Below are positions 39,142-46,053 of a DNA stretch of 51,834 nt, piece by piece (position 1 is the stretch's first letter; each line of letters starts with the position of its first letter). This stretch comes from a virus, in the IMG/VR virus record IMGVR_UViG_3300028581_000002, positions 1-51,834 of that record; one strand, written 5' to 3'. Both the position numbers and the translations under genes were made by a program. Below the pieces are notes generated by a model. It was given only the letters and a program-made list of their open reading frames with translations. It did no database searches and was not told the origin of the DNA.

Positions 39142-40389
39142 CTATCTGCCAGCACAATTGTAGCAATACAACTTCCTTGTTTTCTCGTTTTCCACGACTG
39201 TGGTTTCTTCACCACAAAATGGACATTTACGTGGATACTGTTCTGTGTTAGATCTTGTTAGATTCTCTTTAACTTCTGGAACTATTTTGTTCGCTTTGAA
39301 TACATCTAACTTATCACCAACTCCAACCATCAGGTCCTCAAATATCTTTAATGAGTGTAAATTTGCTTGTTTGACAATAGTTCCCTCAAGTGCTAACGGT
39401 TCAAACAATACTACAGGTGTAATCAATCCTGTTGCGCTTACACTCCATTTCATGCCGGTTACAGTGGTTAATGCTGATATATCCGGCCATTTAAACGCCA
39501 TACTATGCTTGGGGAACTTAGCCGTAGTACCTAATGAGTTGCCATATTCTATATCATTAAGAGATAACACAAGACCATCCACAGGGAACTCGAAATTCTC
39601 AACCCCGTCCGTATAATGCTGTATTTGGTGTTTTAATTCAAAATTCAACACTTTAGAATATGGTACAACATTGAATCCAAAATCCCTTAAATGCTCTAGT
39701 TCTTCACTTCTCTGTGTAGTATGCCAAGGTAATCCTTGGAGTAATACAACAGAATGAGCAACAAAAGATATATGTCTTAATAAGATAGACGTCGTTTTAC
39801 TAGCGTTTATAAGTCCTGCTACCATGTTACGAGGATTACTGAATCTTTCACCTTCTTGAGTCTTCTTAATTTGAGCAAACTCACTGATCGATAGACAACC
39901 TTCCCCACGGACAATTACTTCGCCCTTCATAGACTTCATATTTATGGTTTTTGGTACATTACGCATGAGTATAACATTCTTAGTAATGTCCTTACCATAA
40001 TGACCATCTCCGCGACTTACAGCTCTTTGTAATATACCGTCTAAGTAATATAATACAATGGACATACCATCGAGCTTCCATGATAATATACCTTCTCGTT
40101 CGCCTAGGAAATATAGCAAATCATCTATATTTTTGGTATCCTTTAGCGAAAGAATAGACATATAATGCCTTATCTTACCATCTTGAAGCTCTTCAAATCC
40201 AACTTTTGTTGTCGGCGACTCATATAGGGTTACGCCCGTATCTTCTTCCAGGCTTGATAGTTCAGATAAGAACCTATCGTATTGTCTATCAGTAATAGGC
40301 GATTCGTCTTCACCGGAATAATACTTACTCCTAGCATCGTATAGAATATCAATTAAATCCGCCATACGCGCTTCCTTATTAAGATCCAT
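39142..40389 (-). CDS. ligA: NAD-dependent DNA ligase, shortened
   Basis: About 415 residues from ATG 40389 (MDLNKEARMADLIDILYDAR), chosen by AAAGGAGA. The Ia domain (ARSKYYSGEDESPITDRQYD) is followed by the nucleotidyltransferase with the adenylated lysine in KLDG (105-108), the OB fold (GMKWSVSATGLITPVVLFEP) and the four-cysteine zinc finger (CPFCGE...LYCYNC). The HhH and BRCT domains of the cellular enzyme are absent, as in other compact phage ligases. It seals nicks during phage replication using NAD+. Confidence 0.94.
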   Translation of the reverse strand: MDLNKEARMADLIDILYDARSKYYSGEDESPITDRQYDRFLSELSSLEEDTGVTLYESPTTKVGFEELQDGKIRHYMSILSLKDTKNIDDLLYFLGEREGILSWKLDGMSIVLYYLDGILQRAVSRGDGHYGKDITKNVILMRNVPKTINMKSMKGEVIVRGEGCLSISEFAQIKKTQEGERFSNPRNMVAGLINASKTTSILLRHISFVAHSVVLLQGLPWHTTQRSEELEHLRDFGFNVVPYSKVLNFELKHQIQHYTDGVENFEFPVDGLVLSLNDIEYGNSLGTTAKFPKHSMAFKWPDISALTTVTGMKWSVSATGLITPVVLFEPLALEGTIVKQANLHSLKIFEDLMVGVGDKLDVFKANKIVPEVKENLTRSNTEQYPRKCPFCGEETTVVENEKTRKLYCYNCAGR

Positions 40390-40431
40390 GATAATTTCTC
40401 CTTTCAAGAAAAATATAAAACTGCTTTGTAA

Positions 40432-40599
40432 TCACAGCGAAAAGAAGAAGCCTAAGCTTCCATCTTTTTGTTTCTTCAAATATTGACGTTCCTTTATTAC
40501 TCTTACTAATGCCATCATACCAGTATCAATAATCTTAACTGTGCTATATACGCCCAATACCATTATTACTACTGTTATTACTTTACTAGTTTTATCCAT
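40432..40599 (-). CDS. 55-residue membrane protein
   Basis: Starts MDKTSKVITVVIMVLGVYST at ATG 40599 after TTAGGAGGA. One membrane helix, then a basic tail. The end (GSLGFFFSL) is encoded by the terminator hairpin at 40447..40460 read in another frame from the -EA genes. Driven by the promoter at 40629..40654. Confidence 0.62.
   Translation of the reverse strand: MDKTSKVITVVIMVLGVYSTVKIIDTGMMALVRVIKERQYLKKQKDGSLGFFFSL
40447..40460 (-). terminator. Repeated terminator, copy 2
   Basis: GAAGC-TTAG-GCTTC followed by TTCTTTTC on the minus strand. Here the hairpin lies inside the last codons of 40432..40599. Confidence 0.7.
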
Positions 40600-40628
40600 T
40601 ATAAATTCCTCCTAATATTTTATCTTTC

Positions 40629-40654
40629 ATTATATGCTAAGTAATACTCGCGAG
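40629..40654 (-). promoter_or_regulatory. Conserved phage promoter copy
   Basis: TCGC, four bases, ATTACT, five bases, TATAAT; drives 40432..40599. It immediately follows structured RNA R3. Confidence 0.85.
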
Positions 40655-40661
40655 GCAAATA

Positions 40662-40802
40662 AAAAGAATCCGTCGTCGCGTCGAACTGACTATCGCGGCC
40701 CCAATTACTTTATACTTCCTAAGACCGTCCGTTTTCGAGTTGCCACTCTTTCAGGCTTTATTGTTGTAGACAGTTACCTCTACAATCAAACTCTATTCTT
40801 TT
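40662..40802 (-). ncRNA. Stand-alone structured RNA R3, about 141 bases
   Basis: The transcript from the promoter at 40804 carries no convincing gene before the next promoter. Its first bases AAAAGAAT (40795..40802) pair perfectly with ATTCTTTT (40662..40669), which runs into a T-rich tail. A seven-pair hairpin TTGTAGA/TCTACAA with an eight-base loop (40764..40785) and a GAGT/ACTC hairpin lie inside. With its own promoter and end, it is the strongest candidate here for a true small RNA gene. Confidence 0.6.
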
Positions 40803-40803
40803 C

Positions 40804-40829
40804 ATTATACGCTAAGTAATTGCTGCGAG
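40804..40829 (-). promoter_or_regulatory. Conserved phage promoter copy (R3 RNA)
   Basis: TCGC, four bases, ATTACT, five bases, TATAAT. It starts eight bases after the terminator hairpin of the upstream cassette and has only R3 downstream before the next promoter. Confidence 0.85.
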
Positions 40830-40836
40830 CAAAGAA

Positions 40837-40851
40837 GAAAGCCTAAGCTTC
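40837..40851 (-). terminator. Repeated terminator, copy 3
   Basis: GAAGC-TTAG-GCTTTC followed by TTCTTTG on the minus strand, just after the TGA of 40857..41057. One base longer on its 3' side than copies 1, 2 and 5. Confidence 0.68.
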
Positions 40852-40856
40852 TCCTT

Positions 40857-41057
40857 TCAACTAATTTCAAATCGTTCCAATTTCATAATTTCGATTAATA
40901 TCTTTTTGTATGATGCGTCATCTATTTCTCCAATACTATGAAGTTCCTTGTAACATGCAATTGCGTTAGCACGTCTTAAAGAATCTCCTATAGTGTTTAA
41001 TGAGGGTATAGCTTGTAATGCATTTCCTAACCATTTACTATGTTCTCCATTAGTCAT
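40857..41057 (-). CDS. Small soluble protein of unknown function
   Basis: 66 residues, helical (MTNGEHSKWLGNALQAIPSL ... YKKILIEIMKLERFEIS), without a membrane helix, unlike most neighbours. AGGAGGA supports ATG 41057. It has its own promoter (41084..41109) and terminator (40837..40851). Confidence 0.65.
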   Translation of the reverse strand: MTNGEHSKWLGNALQAIPSLNTIGDSLRRANAIACYKELHSIGEIDDASYKKILIEIMKLERFEIS

Positions 41058-41083
41058 TTTAGTTCCTCCTATAATTTAGTTTC

Positions 41084-41109
41084 ATTATAACCTATGTAAT
41101 CCCCGCGAG
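41084..41109 (-). promoter_or_regulatory. Conserved phage promoter copy
   Basis: TCGC, four bases, ATTACA, five bases, TATAAT; drives 40857..41057. The terminator of the preceding gene ends about 12 bases upstream. Confidence 0.87.
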
Positions 41110-41120
41110 GAAGAAAAGAA

Positions 41121-41135
41121 GAAAGCCTAAGCTTC
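41121..41135 (-). terminator. Repeated terminator, copy 4 (stop codon in loop)
   Basis: GAAGC-TTAG-GCTTTC followed by TTCTTTTCTT on the minus strand. The TAG in the loop is the stop of 41127..41390. Confidence 0.72.
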
Positions 41136-41390
41136 TTCGTTTTTCCTTATTCCCATGATACGTTCTACCTCTGAGAATAACTCTTCACGTCCTTGATTAG
41201 TCAATCCTTCTTTTTTCTTTTTACTATTAAGTACCATTTGCATTCCTTCCAAAACTGGTTTCAATTCATTATACTTACTGATACGTCCATCGTAATATCT
41301 CATTTGACCATAACCTTTTACAAGTATTGCCAAACTACTTATTACTCCTAAACCTATAGTAATCAATAATGCTTTTTCACTTTTGTTCAT
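41127..41390 (-). CDS. Small membrane protein ending in -EEA
   Basis: 87 residues. Starts MNKSEKALLITIGLGVISSL with one membrane helix, then a charged helical domain ending RIMGIRKNEEA. The final Glu-Ala-stop is the terminator stem and loop. Promoter at 41420..41445; AGGAGGA supports the ATG. Function unknown. Confidence 0.7.
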   Translation of the reverse strand: MNKSEKALLITIGLGVISSLAILVKGYGQMRYYDGRISKYNELKPVLEGMQMVLNSKKKKEGLTNQGREELFSEVERIMGIRKNEEA

Positions 41391-41419
41391 AATATAATCC
41401 TCCTAATAATTTTTATTCT

Positions 41420-41445
41420 ATTATAGGACATGAATATTATGCGAG
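41420..41445 (-). promoter_or_regulatory. Conserved phage promoter copy
   Basis: TCGC, four bases, TATTCA, five bases, TATAAT; the most divergent middle box of the set. Drives 41127..41390. Confidence 0.75.
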
Positions 41446-41446
41446 A

Positions 41447-41815
41447 CTATTTTGTTAGTTCTTTCATGTAGTCTCTTTTTTCTTCACCGACTCCGGAACA
41501 ACATTTCATTTTTGTTAGATCCTCGTCCACAACCGCACGTAAAAGTAATAGATAGTTGATATGGTCTGTAATTTTCTCATTCCACATCTCAACCGAATAG
41601 TCCTTGTTACTTGCACACATATCATAGACCGATACTGTATGCTTAGCCATCATACCAGCAAGTGCAAAACGTGTGCTACAACCTTGTAATTCAGCAGCCA
41701 CCTTAAAGTTATGTAATCTATCGTCTGTTGCATATTCTACAGCCTTCTGTACTAATACATCCGTAGAACGTTTAATCTGTTCATCTAGTACCTTGTTAAA
41801 ATCTTCTGTTTTCAT
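41447..41815 (-). CDS. DUF1599-like protein
   Basis: 122 residues from ATG 41815 (MKTEDFNKVLDEQIKRSTDV) after GGAGG. VEYATDDRLHNFKVAAELQG, FALAGMMAKHTVSVYDM and EKITDHINYLLLLRAVV match the helical family known as DUF1599, proposed to be linked to nucleotide modification. Substrate unknown. Assignment is from memory of the motif. Confidence 0.65.
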   Translation of the reverse strand: MKTEDFNKVLDEQIKRSTDVLVQKAVEYATDDRLHNFKVAAELQGCSTRFALAGMMAKHTVSVYDMCASNKDYSVEMWNEKITDHINYLLLLRAVVDEDLTKMKCCSGVGEEKRDYMKELTK

Positions 41816-41834
41816 TTGTAATTCCTCCATATTT

Positions 41835-41954
41835 TTATTTTTTGTTAGATTTTAGTTCTTCTAATTCTTTCTTTTGCTCATTGTACATACAAATTAATCC
41901 TACGAGTAATATTGTCTCTATGCCAATTATTGCTCCGAATATGAAATTCACCAT
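41835..41954 (-). CDS. 39-residue membrane protein
   Basis: Starts MVNFIFGAIIGIETILLVGL at ATG 41954 after GAGGAGG; one helix then a charged coil (EQKKELEELKSNKK). Translated just ahead of 41447..41815. It lies downstream of terminator copy 5 and has no obvious promoter of its own. Confidence 0.6.
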   Translation of the reverse strand: MVNFIFGAIIGIETILLVGLICMYNEQKKELEELKSNKK

Positions 41955-41987
41955 TGATTAACCTCCTCTCCAATATGTAAAAAGAAA

Positions 41988-42001
41988 GAAGCCTAAGCTT
42001 C
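41988..42001 (-). terminator. Repeated terminator, copy 5 (stop codon in loop)
   Basis: GAAGC-TTAG-GCTTC followed by TTTCTTTTT on the minus strand; the loop TAG is the stop of 41993..42121. Confidence 0.76.
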
Positions 42002-42121
42002 CTCTTGTACTTCTACATCTTCTGTTCTGTTGATCCATAAAACGCCTTCGATAATTACGGGTATCAATAATAGCAATCCAATATACATTGCTTCTCTTGT
42101 TTCCATAAATTTCATAAACAT
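41993..42121 (-). CDS. 42-residue membrane protein ending in -EEA
   Basis: GAAAGGAGA fixes the start at ATG 42121 (MFMKFMETREAMYIGLLLLI), not the longer frame. One membrane helix, then an acidic end VEVQEEA whose last codons are the terminator stem. Promoter at 42153..42178. Confidence 0.66.
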   Translation of the reverse strand: MFMKFMETREAMYIGLLLLIPVIIEGVLWINRTEDVEVQEEA

Positions 42122-42152
42122 TTTTATAATCTCCTTTCTATAATATAGTTCT

Positions 42153-42178
42153 ATTATAGGCAATGTTTTGAATGCGAG
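42153..42178 (-). promoter_or_regulatory. Conserved phage promoter copy
   Basis: TCGC, four bases, AAAACA, five bases, TATAAT; drives 41993..42121. Confidence 0.85.
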
Positions 42179-42211
42179 GGAAAATATAAGACCATCTGTA
42201 AACAAAACGAA

Positions 42212-42239
42212 AAGGGGAAGGCGTGTTGTTACACACGCC
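42212..42239 (-). terminator. Intrinsic terminator with stop codon in loop
   Basis: GGCGTGT-GTAACA-ACACGCC followed by TTCCCCTTTT on the minus strand. The loop holds the TAA of 42229..42513. A different sequence from the repeated terminator but the same design. Confidence 0.8.
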
Positions 42240-42513
42240 CTTTTAAGACAAACCCCATTGCTTTACTTGTTATCACATTAACATCTTCATATGCAACAAT
42301 TATTATTATACCTAACAAACTACCTGTTACGGTGGCTATTGTATCCCAGCTAATCTTTCGATCTTTTACTTTACTTTGCGCATCGTAAAGTGTAGCTAGG
42401 TTCTTCGCCATCGCAGTGTATTCCTCTGTGTTCGGTTCTAATTGTTTCATCTTTGTCAATATTGATTCCATTTCTTTCGTCAAACTGTCTGTCTTTTTTT
42501 GCTTAAATATCAT
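42229..42513 (-). CDS. Small membrane protein of unknown function
   Basis: 94 residues. GAGGAGA fixes ATG 42513 (MIFKQKKTDSLTKEMESILT). A charged coiled-coil half, then one hydrophobic helix (VTGSLLGIIIIVAYEDVNVI). The last residues KGRV-stop form the terminator stem and loop. Own promoter at 42541..42566. Confidence 0.68.
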   Translation of the reverse strand: MIFKQKKTDSLTKEMESILTKMKQLEPNTEEYTAMAKNLATLYDAQSKVKDRKISWDTIATVTGSLLGIIIIVAYEDVNVITSKAMGFVLKGRV

Positions 42514-42540
42514 TTCGCCTTCTCCTCTCAATTTTCTTTC

Positions 42541-42566
42541 ATTATAGCGCGTGTTTTAATTGCGAG
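42541..42566 (-). promoter_or_regulatory. Conserved phage promoter copy
   Basis: TCGC, four bases, AAAACA, five bases, TATAAT; it begins at the stop codon of the holin gene and drives 42229..42513. Confidence 0.85.
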
Positions 42567-42569
42567 GGA

Positions 42570-42908
42570 TTAGGCTTTGTCTGATATTTGGTCAACCGTA
42601 AATGTAACAGTCTTCTTTTTAGCAAGGTTCTCAAGCTCATCGTTGAACTCAAATTTGTAAACATCCTTCTCAGGATTGCTTGGATCCACTTTCAATACTC
42701 CGTCCGTAACAGTCTCTGGCAGCCCTGTAACTATACTGGTAAGCATGGAATATGCGCCAGCAACTAGACAGATGGATACTGTACGACCCCAATTAGTATC
42801 GTTCATAGCACTACCAACGGTAATCAAACCTAGGGCTGTTTGGGCCATAGTCTTAATTGCACGTATTAATGCTGCCTGAAACCAAGCTATTGTCATCTTA
42901 TTTGGCAT
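42570..42908 (-). CDS. r1t-type holin
   Basis: 112 residues. AWFQAALIRAIKTMAQTAL, a WGRTVSICLVAGAYSMLTSI helix and VTGLPE are the pattern of phage r1t holins. Two membrane helices and a charged C-terminus. It makes holes in the cell membrane to release or trigger lysins. No endolysin lies next to it; the amidase (3728..4477) and the SleB-like protein (36758..37351) are the candidates. Confidence 0.88.
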   Translation of the reverse strand: MPNKMTIAWFQAALIRAIKTMAQTALGLITVGSAMNDTNWGRTVSICLVAGAYSMLTSIVTGLPETVTDGVLKVDPSNPEKDVYKFEFNDELENLAKKKTVTFTVDQISDKA

Positions 42909-42909
42909 A

Positions 42910-43209
42910 TTAATTCACTCCTTTCTCTATTTTTTCCATATTATCATCAATATGTTTTCGTGCACGAGCAAAGCGCCCGTTTAATTCTATGTCATGCCTT
43001 ACTGCGTCTCTTTGTATGTAGTCAAGAACAGCATCTAAAGCAAAGTTTTGAGTTATTGTTTGTTCCTTGTGCCAAGCACAATCCTTTTTACTGTCTGAGT
43101 AAGCCTTACTTATTCTTCTTGCCGCGTAAATAATCGCAGCAGATAATAGAGGAGAACTTGACCCTTTCATTATGTCTTGTACTGTTGATATTATTGGTGC
43201 CATATCCAT
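42910..43209 (-). CDS. Small helical protein next to the holin
   Basis: 99 residues. An N-terminal amphipathic/hydrophobic stretch (SPLLSAAIIYAARRI), then a charged helix ending DDNMEKIEKGVN. Position before the holin suggests a lysis or tail-associated role. No family recognised. AGAAGG precedes ATG 43209 (MDMAPIISTV). Confidence 0.55.
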   Translation of the reverse strand: MDMAPIISTVQDIMKGSSSPLLSAAIIYAARRISKAYSDSKKDCAWHKEQTITQNFALDAVLDYIQRDAVRHDIELNGRFARARKHIDDNMEKIEKGVN

Positions 43210-43230
43210 TATGTCAACCTTCTCTCTATT

Positions 43231-43401
43231 TTAGTTGGTTGGCTCATCTAACGGAGCCTCTACTACAACTACTTCCGGTACTACTGTTATTTCAGCGAAC
43301 TGCTCAGGGGTAATCACCTGTAGGTCAACATATTTTTGCAACTGTTCAGGAGTTATGAAGCCCTTCTCGTAGCGATCCTTTATTTTTTCAAGCTTGCTCA
43401 T
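43231..43401 (-). CDS. XkdX-like protein
   Basis: 56 residues (MSKLEKIKDRYEKGFITPEQ start). The pattern RYEKGFITPEQLQKYVDL.VITPEQFAEIT matches the XkdX family, small proteins found between tail fibres and lysis genes in Firmicutes phages and phage-like elements. GGAGGT supports ATG 43401, which overlaps the preceding gene's stop. Confidence 0.78.
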   Translation of the reverse strand: MSKLEKIKDRYEKGFITPEQLQKYVDLQVITPEQFAEITVVPEVVVVEAPLDEPTN

Positions 43402-43562
43402 ACGGCACCTCCTAACTCAATGATTTGTAATTCCAAGTCAGTCTGCATTTGACCTTGTTCGATTAGAGTCAGTTCTTGATCCGTTTGATTCTGTCCCTGC
43501 TCTATCAAAACAAGTTCTTGTGCGGTTAACTGCTGTTCAAGTCTTTGTTCCATTGTTAACAT
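43398..43562 (-). CDS. Small protein with internal LIEQGQ repeats
   Basis: 54 residues from ATG 43562 after GGAGG. A unit of about 14 residues (TAQELVLIEQGQNQ, TDQELTLIEQGQMQ, TDLELQIIELGG) is repeated three times, giving a heptad-like helix. Lies between the fibre protein and XkdX, where similar short coiled proteins occur. Function unknown. Confidence 0.6.
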   Translation of the reverse strand: MLTMEQRLEQQLTAQELVLIEQGQNQTDQELTLIEQGQMQTDLELQIIELGGAV

Positions 43563-43573
43563 ATTTTGGCCTC

Positions 43574-44971
43574 CTAAGCACAATATAGAGAAATCTTATC
43601 GACAGCTAAGGTTTGATATGTGGTCATGTTTGTAAACCATATATCTGTCGCTAACGTTGAGTCATCGATCGTAATAGGACCAAGCGTTGACGGTGTGCTG
43701 TTTATTATATTCTCAACTACATTGTACACCTTCTTATTAAACCCGGTTAGCGCAAATTTTGGAGTTGTACGTACTGATACACCACCACCGTTGCTGCCAC
43801 TACCCCAGATGACTTTAAATCTATCAGCCAGGATCTGAGTTGTACCGTAAACCTGATATGCAGTATACCCATTTGTTAATGTTAATTTCTGATCGCCCTT
43901 ATCATATACAACGACTGGTCTATTAGCGTTAAATACAACGGTTCTAGCGGCATAATTAGCCAATAGCATAGGTCTTAACGTCGCACTAAATAAGATAGTA
44001 TTCCATGCAGCATCACTTATAGGTCTTGTTAAATTGAATACGACTGAGGTCGCATATGGACTAGCCAGAATCAAAGCTAAGAATGTCGAATCCGTAGCCA
44101 TCAGATCTCTAAGTGTTATATCGTTGCATATATCCAATAACGTGTTCTTAGTTAACAACGTTGTATACGGATTAGCCATTTTATCTTTACCTTTAAACCA
44201 TGCGTACATAGCTAACTGTTTACCTATATTTACAACTTCAGTTTCATTTAATTTTCCAAATGCAGCATCCAAATTTGTCGAATTCACATTTGCACAAAAA
44301 GATAAATATGAATCGGTTCTAGTATTAGATATTATACCTGGAAGATCGTTATTAATATCATTTATCTGATTTTGAAGATTACCAGCTACATCCCCTGCAA
44401 GTTGGGCTTGAATATCCTCAAACCAAGCATTAAACTCGGCTTCCAATAAACTGGTTACTCCCTCGATGGTCATAGTTTCTAGAATCCCAGTAATAAATGG
44501 ACAGGTTGCCGTCCCTACAAGGTTTGTGATATTTGCCTGGATAATATTTGTTACACTAGCGCCAACCGCAATATAGCATAAAGGGTGTTGATGTACGGTA
44601 GCAGTTTCTACCATAACCGGATTAACTGGCACTGATGCCGGTATACCTTTAACAACTTTAATTGTGTTCAAACGTACTGCGTCTGTAGTATTAACCTCCA
44701 CTACTACAGCGTCAATTCTATTTAACACCATCTCTGACGCTGGTACCACTAGAGGTAATATCGAATCGTTGTCTGTCCATGTGAGGTTAAACCATGCTCT
44801 ACCCACTCCGACATTAACGTTCATTCCGGCATTAGCAGTAACCACAAGCGAAGTACCAATAGAGGCAAACACGCCATCGTTAATGATACCCTCAAATAAT
44901 GTAGAGAACTGGTCAGCATTATATTTTCTATCACCATTTACTGAATTATAAAATCCAGATGTTACAGCCAT
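43574..44971 (-). CDS. Tail fibre or receptor-binding baseplate protein
   Basis: 465 residues. The first 190 residues (SGFYNSVNGDRKYNADQFSTLFEG; VGRAWFNLTW; VVPASEMVLNRIDAVVVEVN; FNAWFEDIQAQL) are the conserved N-terminal structural region seen in upper baseplate or fibre proteins of Firmicutes phages. The rest is variable, ending in a beta-rich tip (SGSNGGGVSVRTTPKFAL). It follows the Gp37-like tail gene and probably recognises the host surface. Confidence 0.8.
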   Translation of the reverse strand: MAVTSGFYNSVNGDRKYNADQFSTLFEGIINDGVFASIGTSLVVTANAGMNVNVGVGRAWFNLTWTDNDSILPLVVPASEMVLNRIDAVVVEVNTTDAVRLNTIKVVKGIPASVPVNPVMVETATVHQHPLCYIAVGASVTNIIQANITNLVGTATCPFITGILETMTIEGVTSLLEAEFNAWFEDIQAQLAGDVAGNLQNQINDINNDLPGIISNTRTDSYLSFCANVNSTNLDAAFGKLNETEVVNIGKQLAMYAWFKGKDKMANPYTTLLTKNTLLDICNDITLRDLMATDSTFLALILASPYATSVVFNLTRPISDAAWNTILFSATLRPMLLANYAARTVVFNANRPVVVYDKGDQKLTLTNGYTAYQVYGTTQILADRFKVIWGSGSNGGGVSVRTTPKFALTGFNKKVYNVVENIINSTPSTLGPITIDDSTLATDIWFTNMTTYQTLAVDKISLYCA

Positions 44972-44984
44972 ATAAAGGCCTCCT

Positions 44985-46052
44985 TTAAACTTTTATAAAT
45001 GTCGGATATACATCTATACCTGACAAACTTTGAGAATGAATCAGCTCAACTACTCTTGCTTTTGCCTCATGACCGTACTCATTAGCTATTTGAATAATAT
45101 CACCCATGAAGAAGTCCTCACCGTACGTATACATACTAGTGGTCTCTACCTGTCCATCAAAGGACTTGGTGGCCATGCTCTCAGCAAGTGACTCATATCC
45201 TTTTTGAACGAGTTGTGTCGTATATACTGGTAGAGTAAGGGTTGCCCCGTCTACAGACGAAGAAACATCCTTGGCATCCGTAAACTTTTCCCTCCTGGAT
45301 AATCCAGATCCTCCACCAGATGGTATCTCGGCTATGGCAGTTTTACGAGCTGATCCTTCACCTTCTCCTCCAATAAGCGTAATGGTTTTAAGTGCTTTTT
45401 TTGACTCCGTATAATTGCTATTGATAAGATTGCCAAATTTTGGAGAGAACACGGTGTATGGATTTGCTATTTGATCGTACGATCTATCGGCGCCCGCATA
45501 TAGTTTGAATTTGAGCTTATTATCAGCCGTAAGTATTATCTTGAAGCCAATATTATTAGTCTCGCATAGTTTCTGAATAGCCTCATATAAATCCTCTCCA
45601 CTATATTGAGCGTCTATAGTTAACGAAGTGATTAATGGGTCAGTAGAAGCCTCAAATATGAAGTTATCTATAGTCCTATCAACTATTGTAGGTGCAATGA
45701 TGTTCTCATTTAACAACTTTTGTATCCCATTTTGAAGACTTCCTGTAAGGGTTGTTTGCCCCCAGATAATCCTACGATCAAGAATAGATTCCATAGATCT
45801 ACCAGTAACAGTTAGGTAATTACCATTCTCAGCGTCTGTGTTTATCTTCAGCTCCTCAACAATCATAACATGCTCGGACCCTCTCAAATAAAGGAAGTAG
45901 TCCTCAGTTAATGCTACTAAAGCCTCTGGATTAACTTGTGTATAGATCTCAAAATCTCCATATTTAGAGTATCGATCAGTCCATATGAGGGACTCAAAAG
46001 TATCCAATACACCAATAGCTTTTAAGTTAGTATCTAATACTAATAAGTCCAT
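44985..46052 (-). CDS. Siphovirus Gp37-like tail protein (Tal-like)
   Basis: About 355 residues from ATG 46052 (MDLLVLDTNLKAIGVLDTFE). SLIWTDRYSKYGDFEIYTQV, LTVTGRSMESILDRRIIW, TNNIGFKIILTADNKLKFKL and GDIIQIANEYGHEAKARVVE are hallmarks of the ReqiPepy6 Gp37-like family, which forms the tail tip below the distal tail ring. GAGGGGG precedes the start; the stop of Dit lies next to it. Confidence 0.87.
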   Translation of the reverse strand: MDLLVLDTNLKAIGVLDTFESLIWTDRYSKYGDFEIYTQVNPEALVALTEDYFLYLRGSEHVMIVEELKINTDAENGNYLTVTGRSMESILDRRIIWGQTTLTGSLQNGIQKLLNENIIAPTIVDRTIDNFIFEASTDPLITSLTIDAQYSGEDLYEAIQKLCETNNIGFKIILTADNKLKFKLYAGADRSYDQIANPYTVFSPKFGNLINSNYTESKKALKTITLIGGEGEGSARKTAIAEIPSGGGSGLSRREKFTDAKDVSSSVDGATLTLPVYTTQLVQKGYESLAESMATKSFDGQVETTSMYTYGEDFFMGDIIQIANEYGHEAKARVVELIHSQSLSGIDVYPTFIKV

Positions 46053-46053
46053 A

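Noticed and set aside
40389-40432. A 13th conserved promoter before the ligase gene (TCGC...ATTACA...TTATAT)
   Set aside because: TCGC and ATTACA are correctly spaced, but the -10-like TATATT lies four bases too far downstream and is a poor match. It may be a decayed copy.
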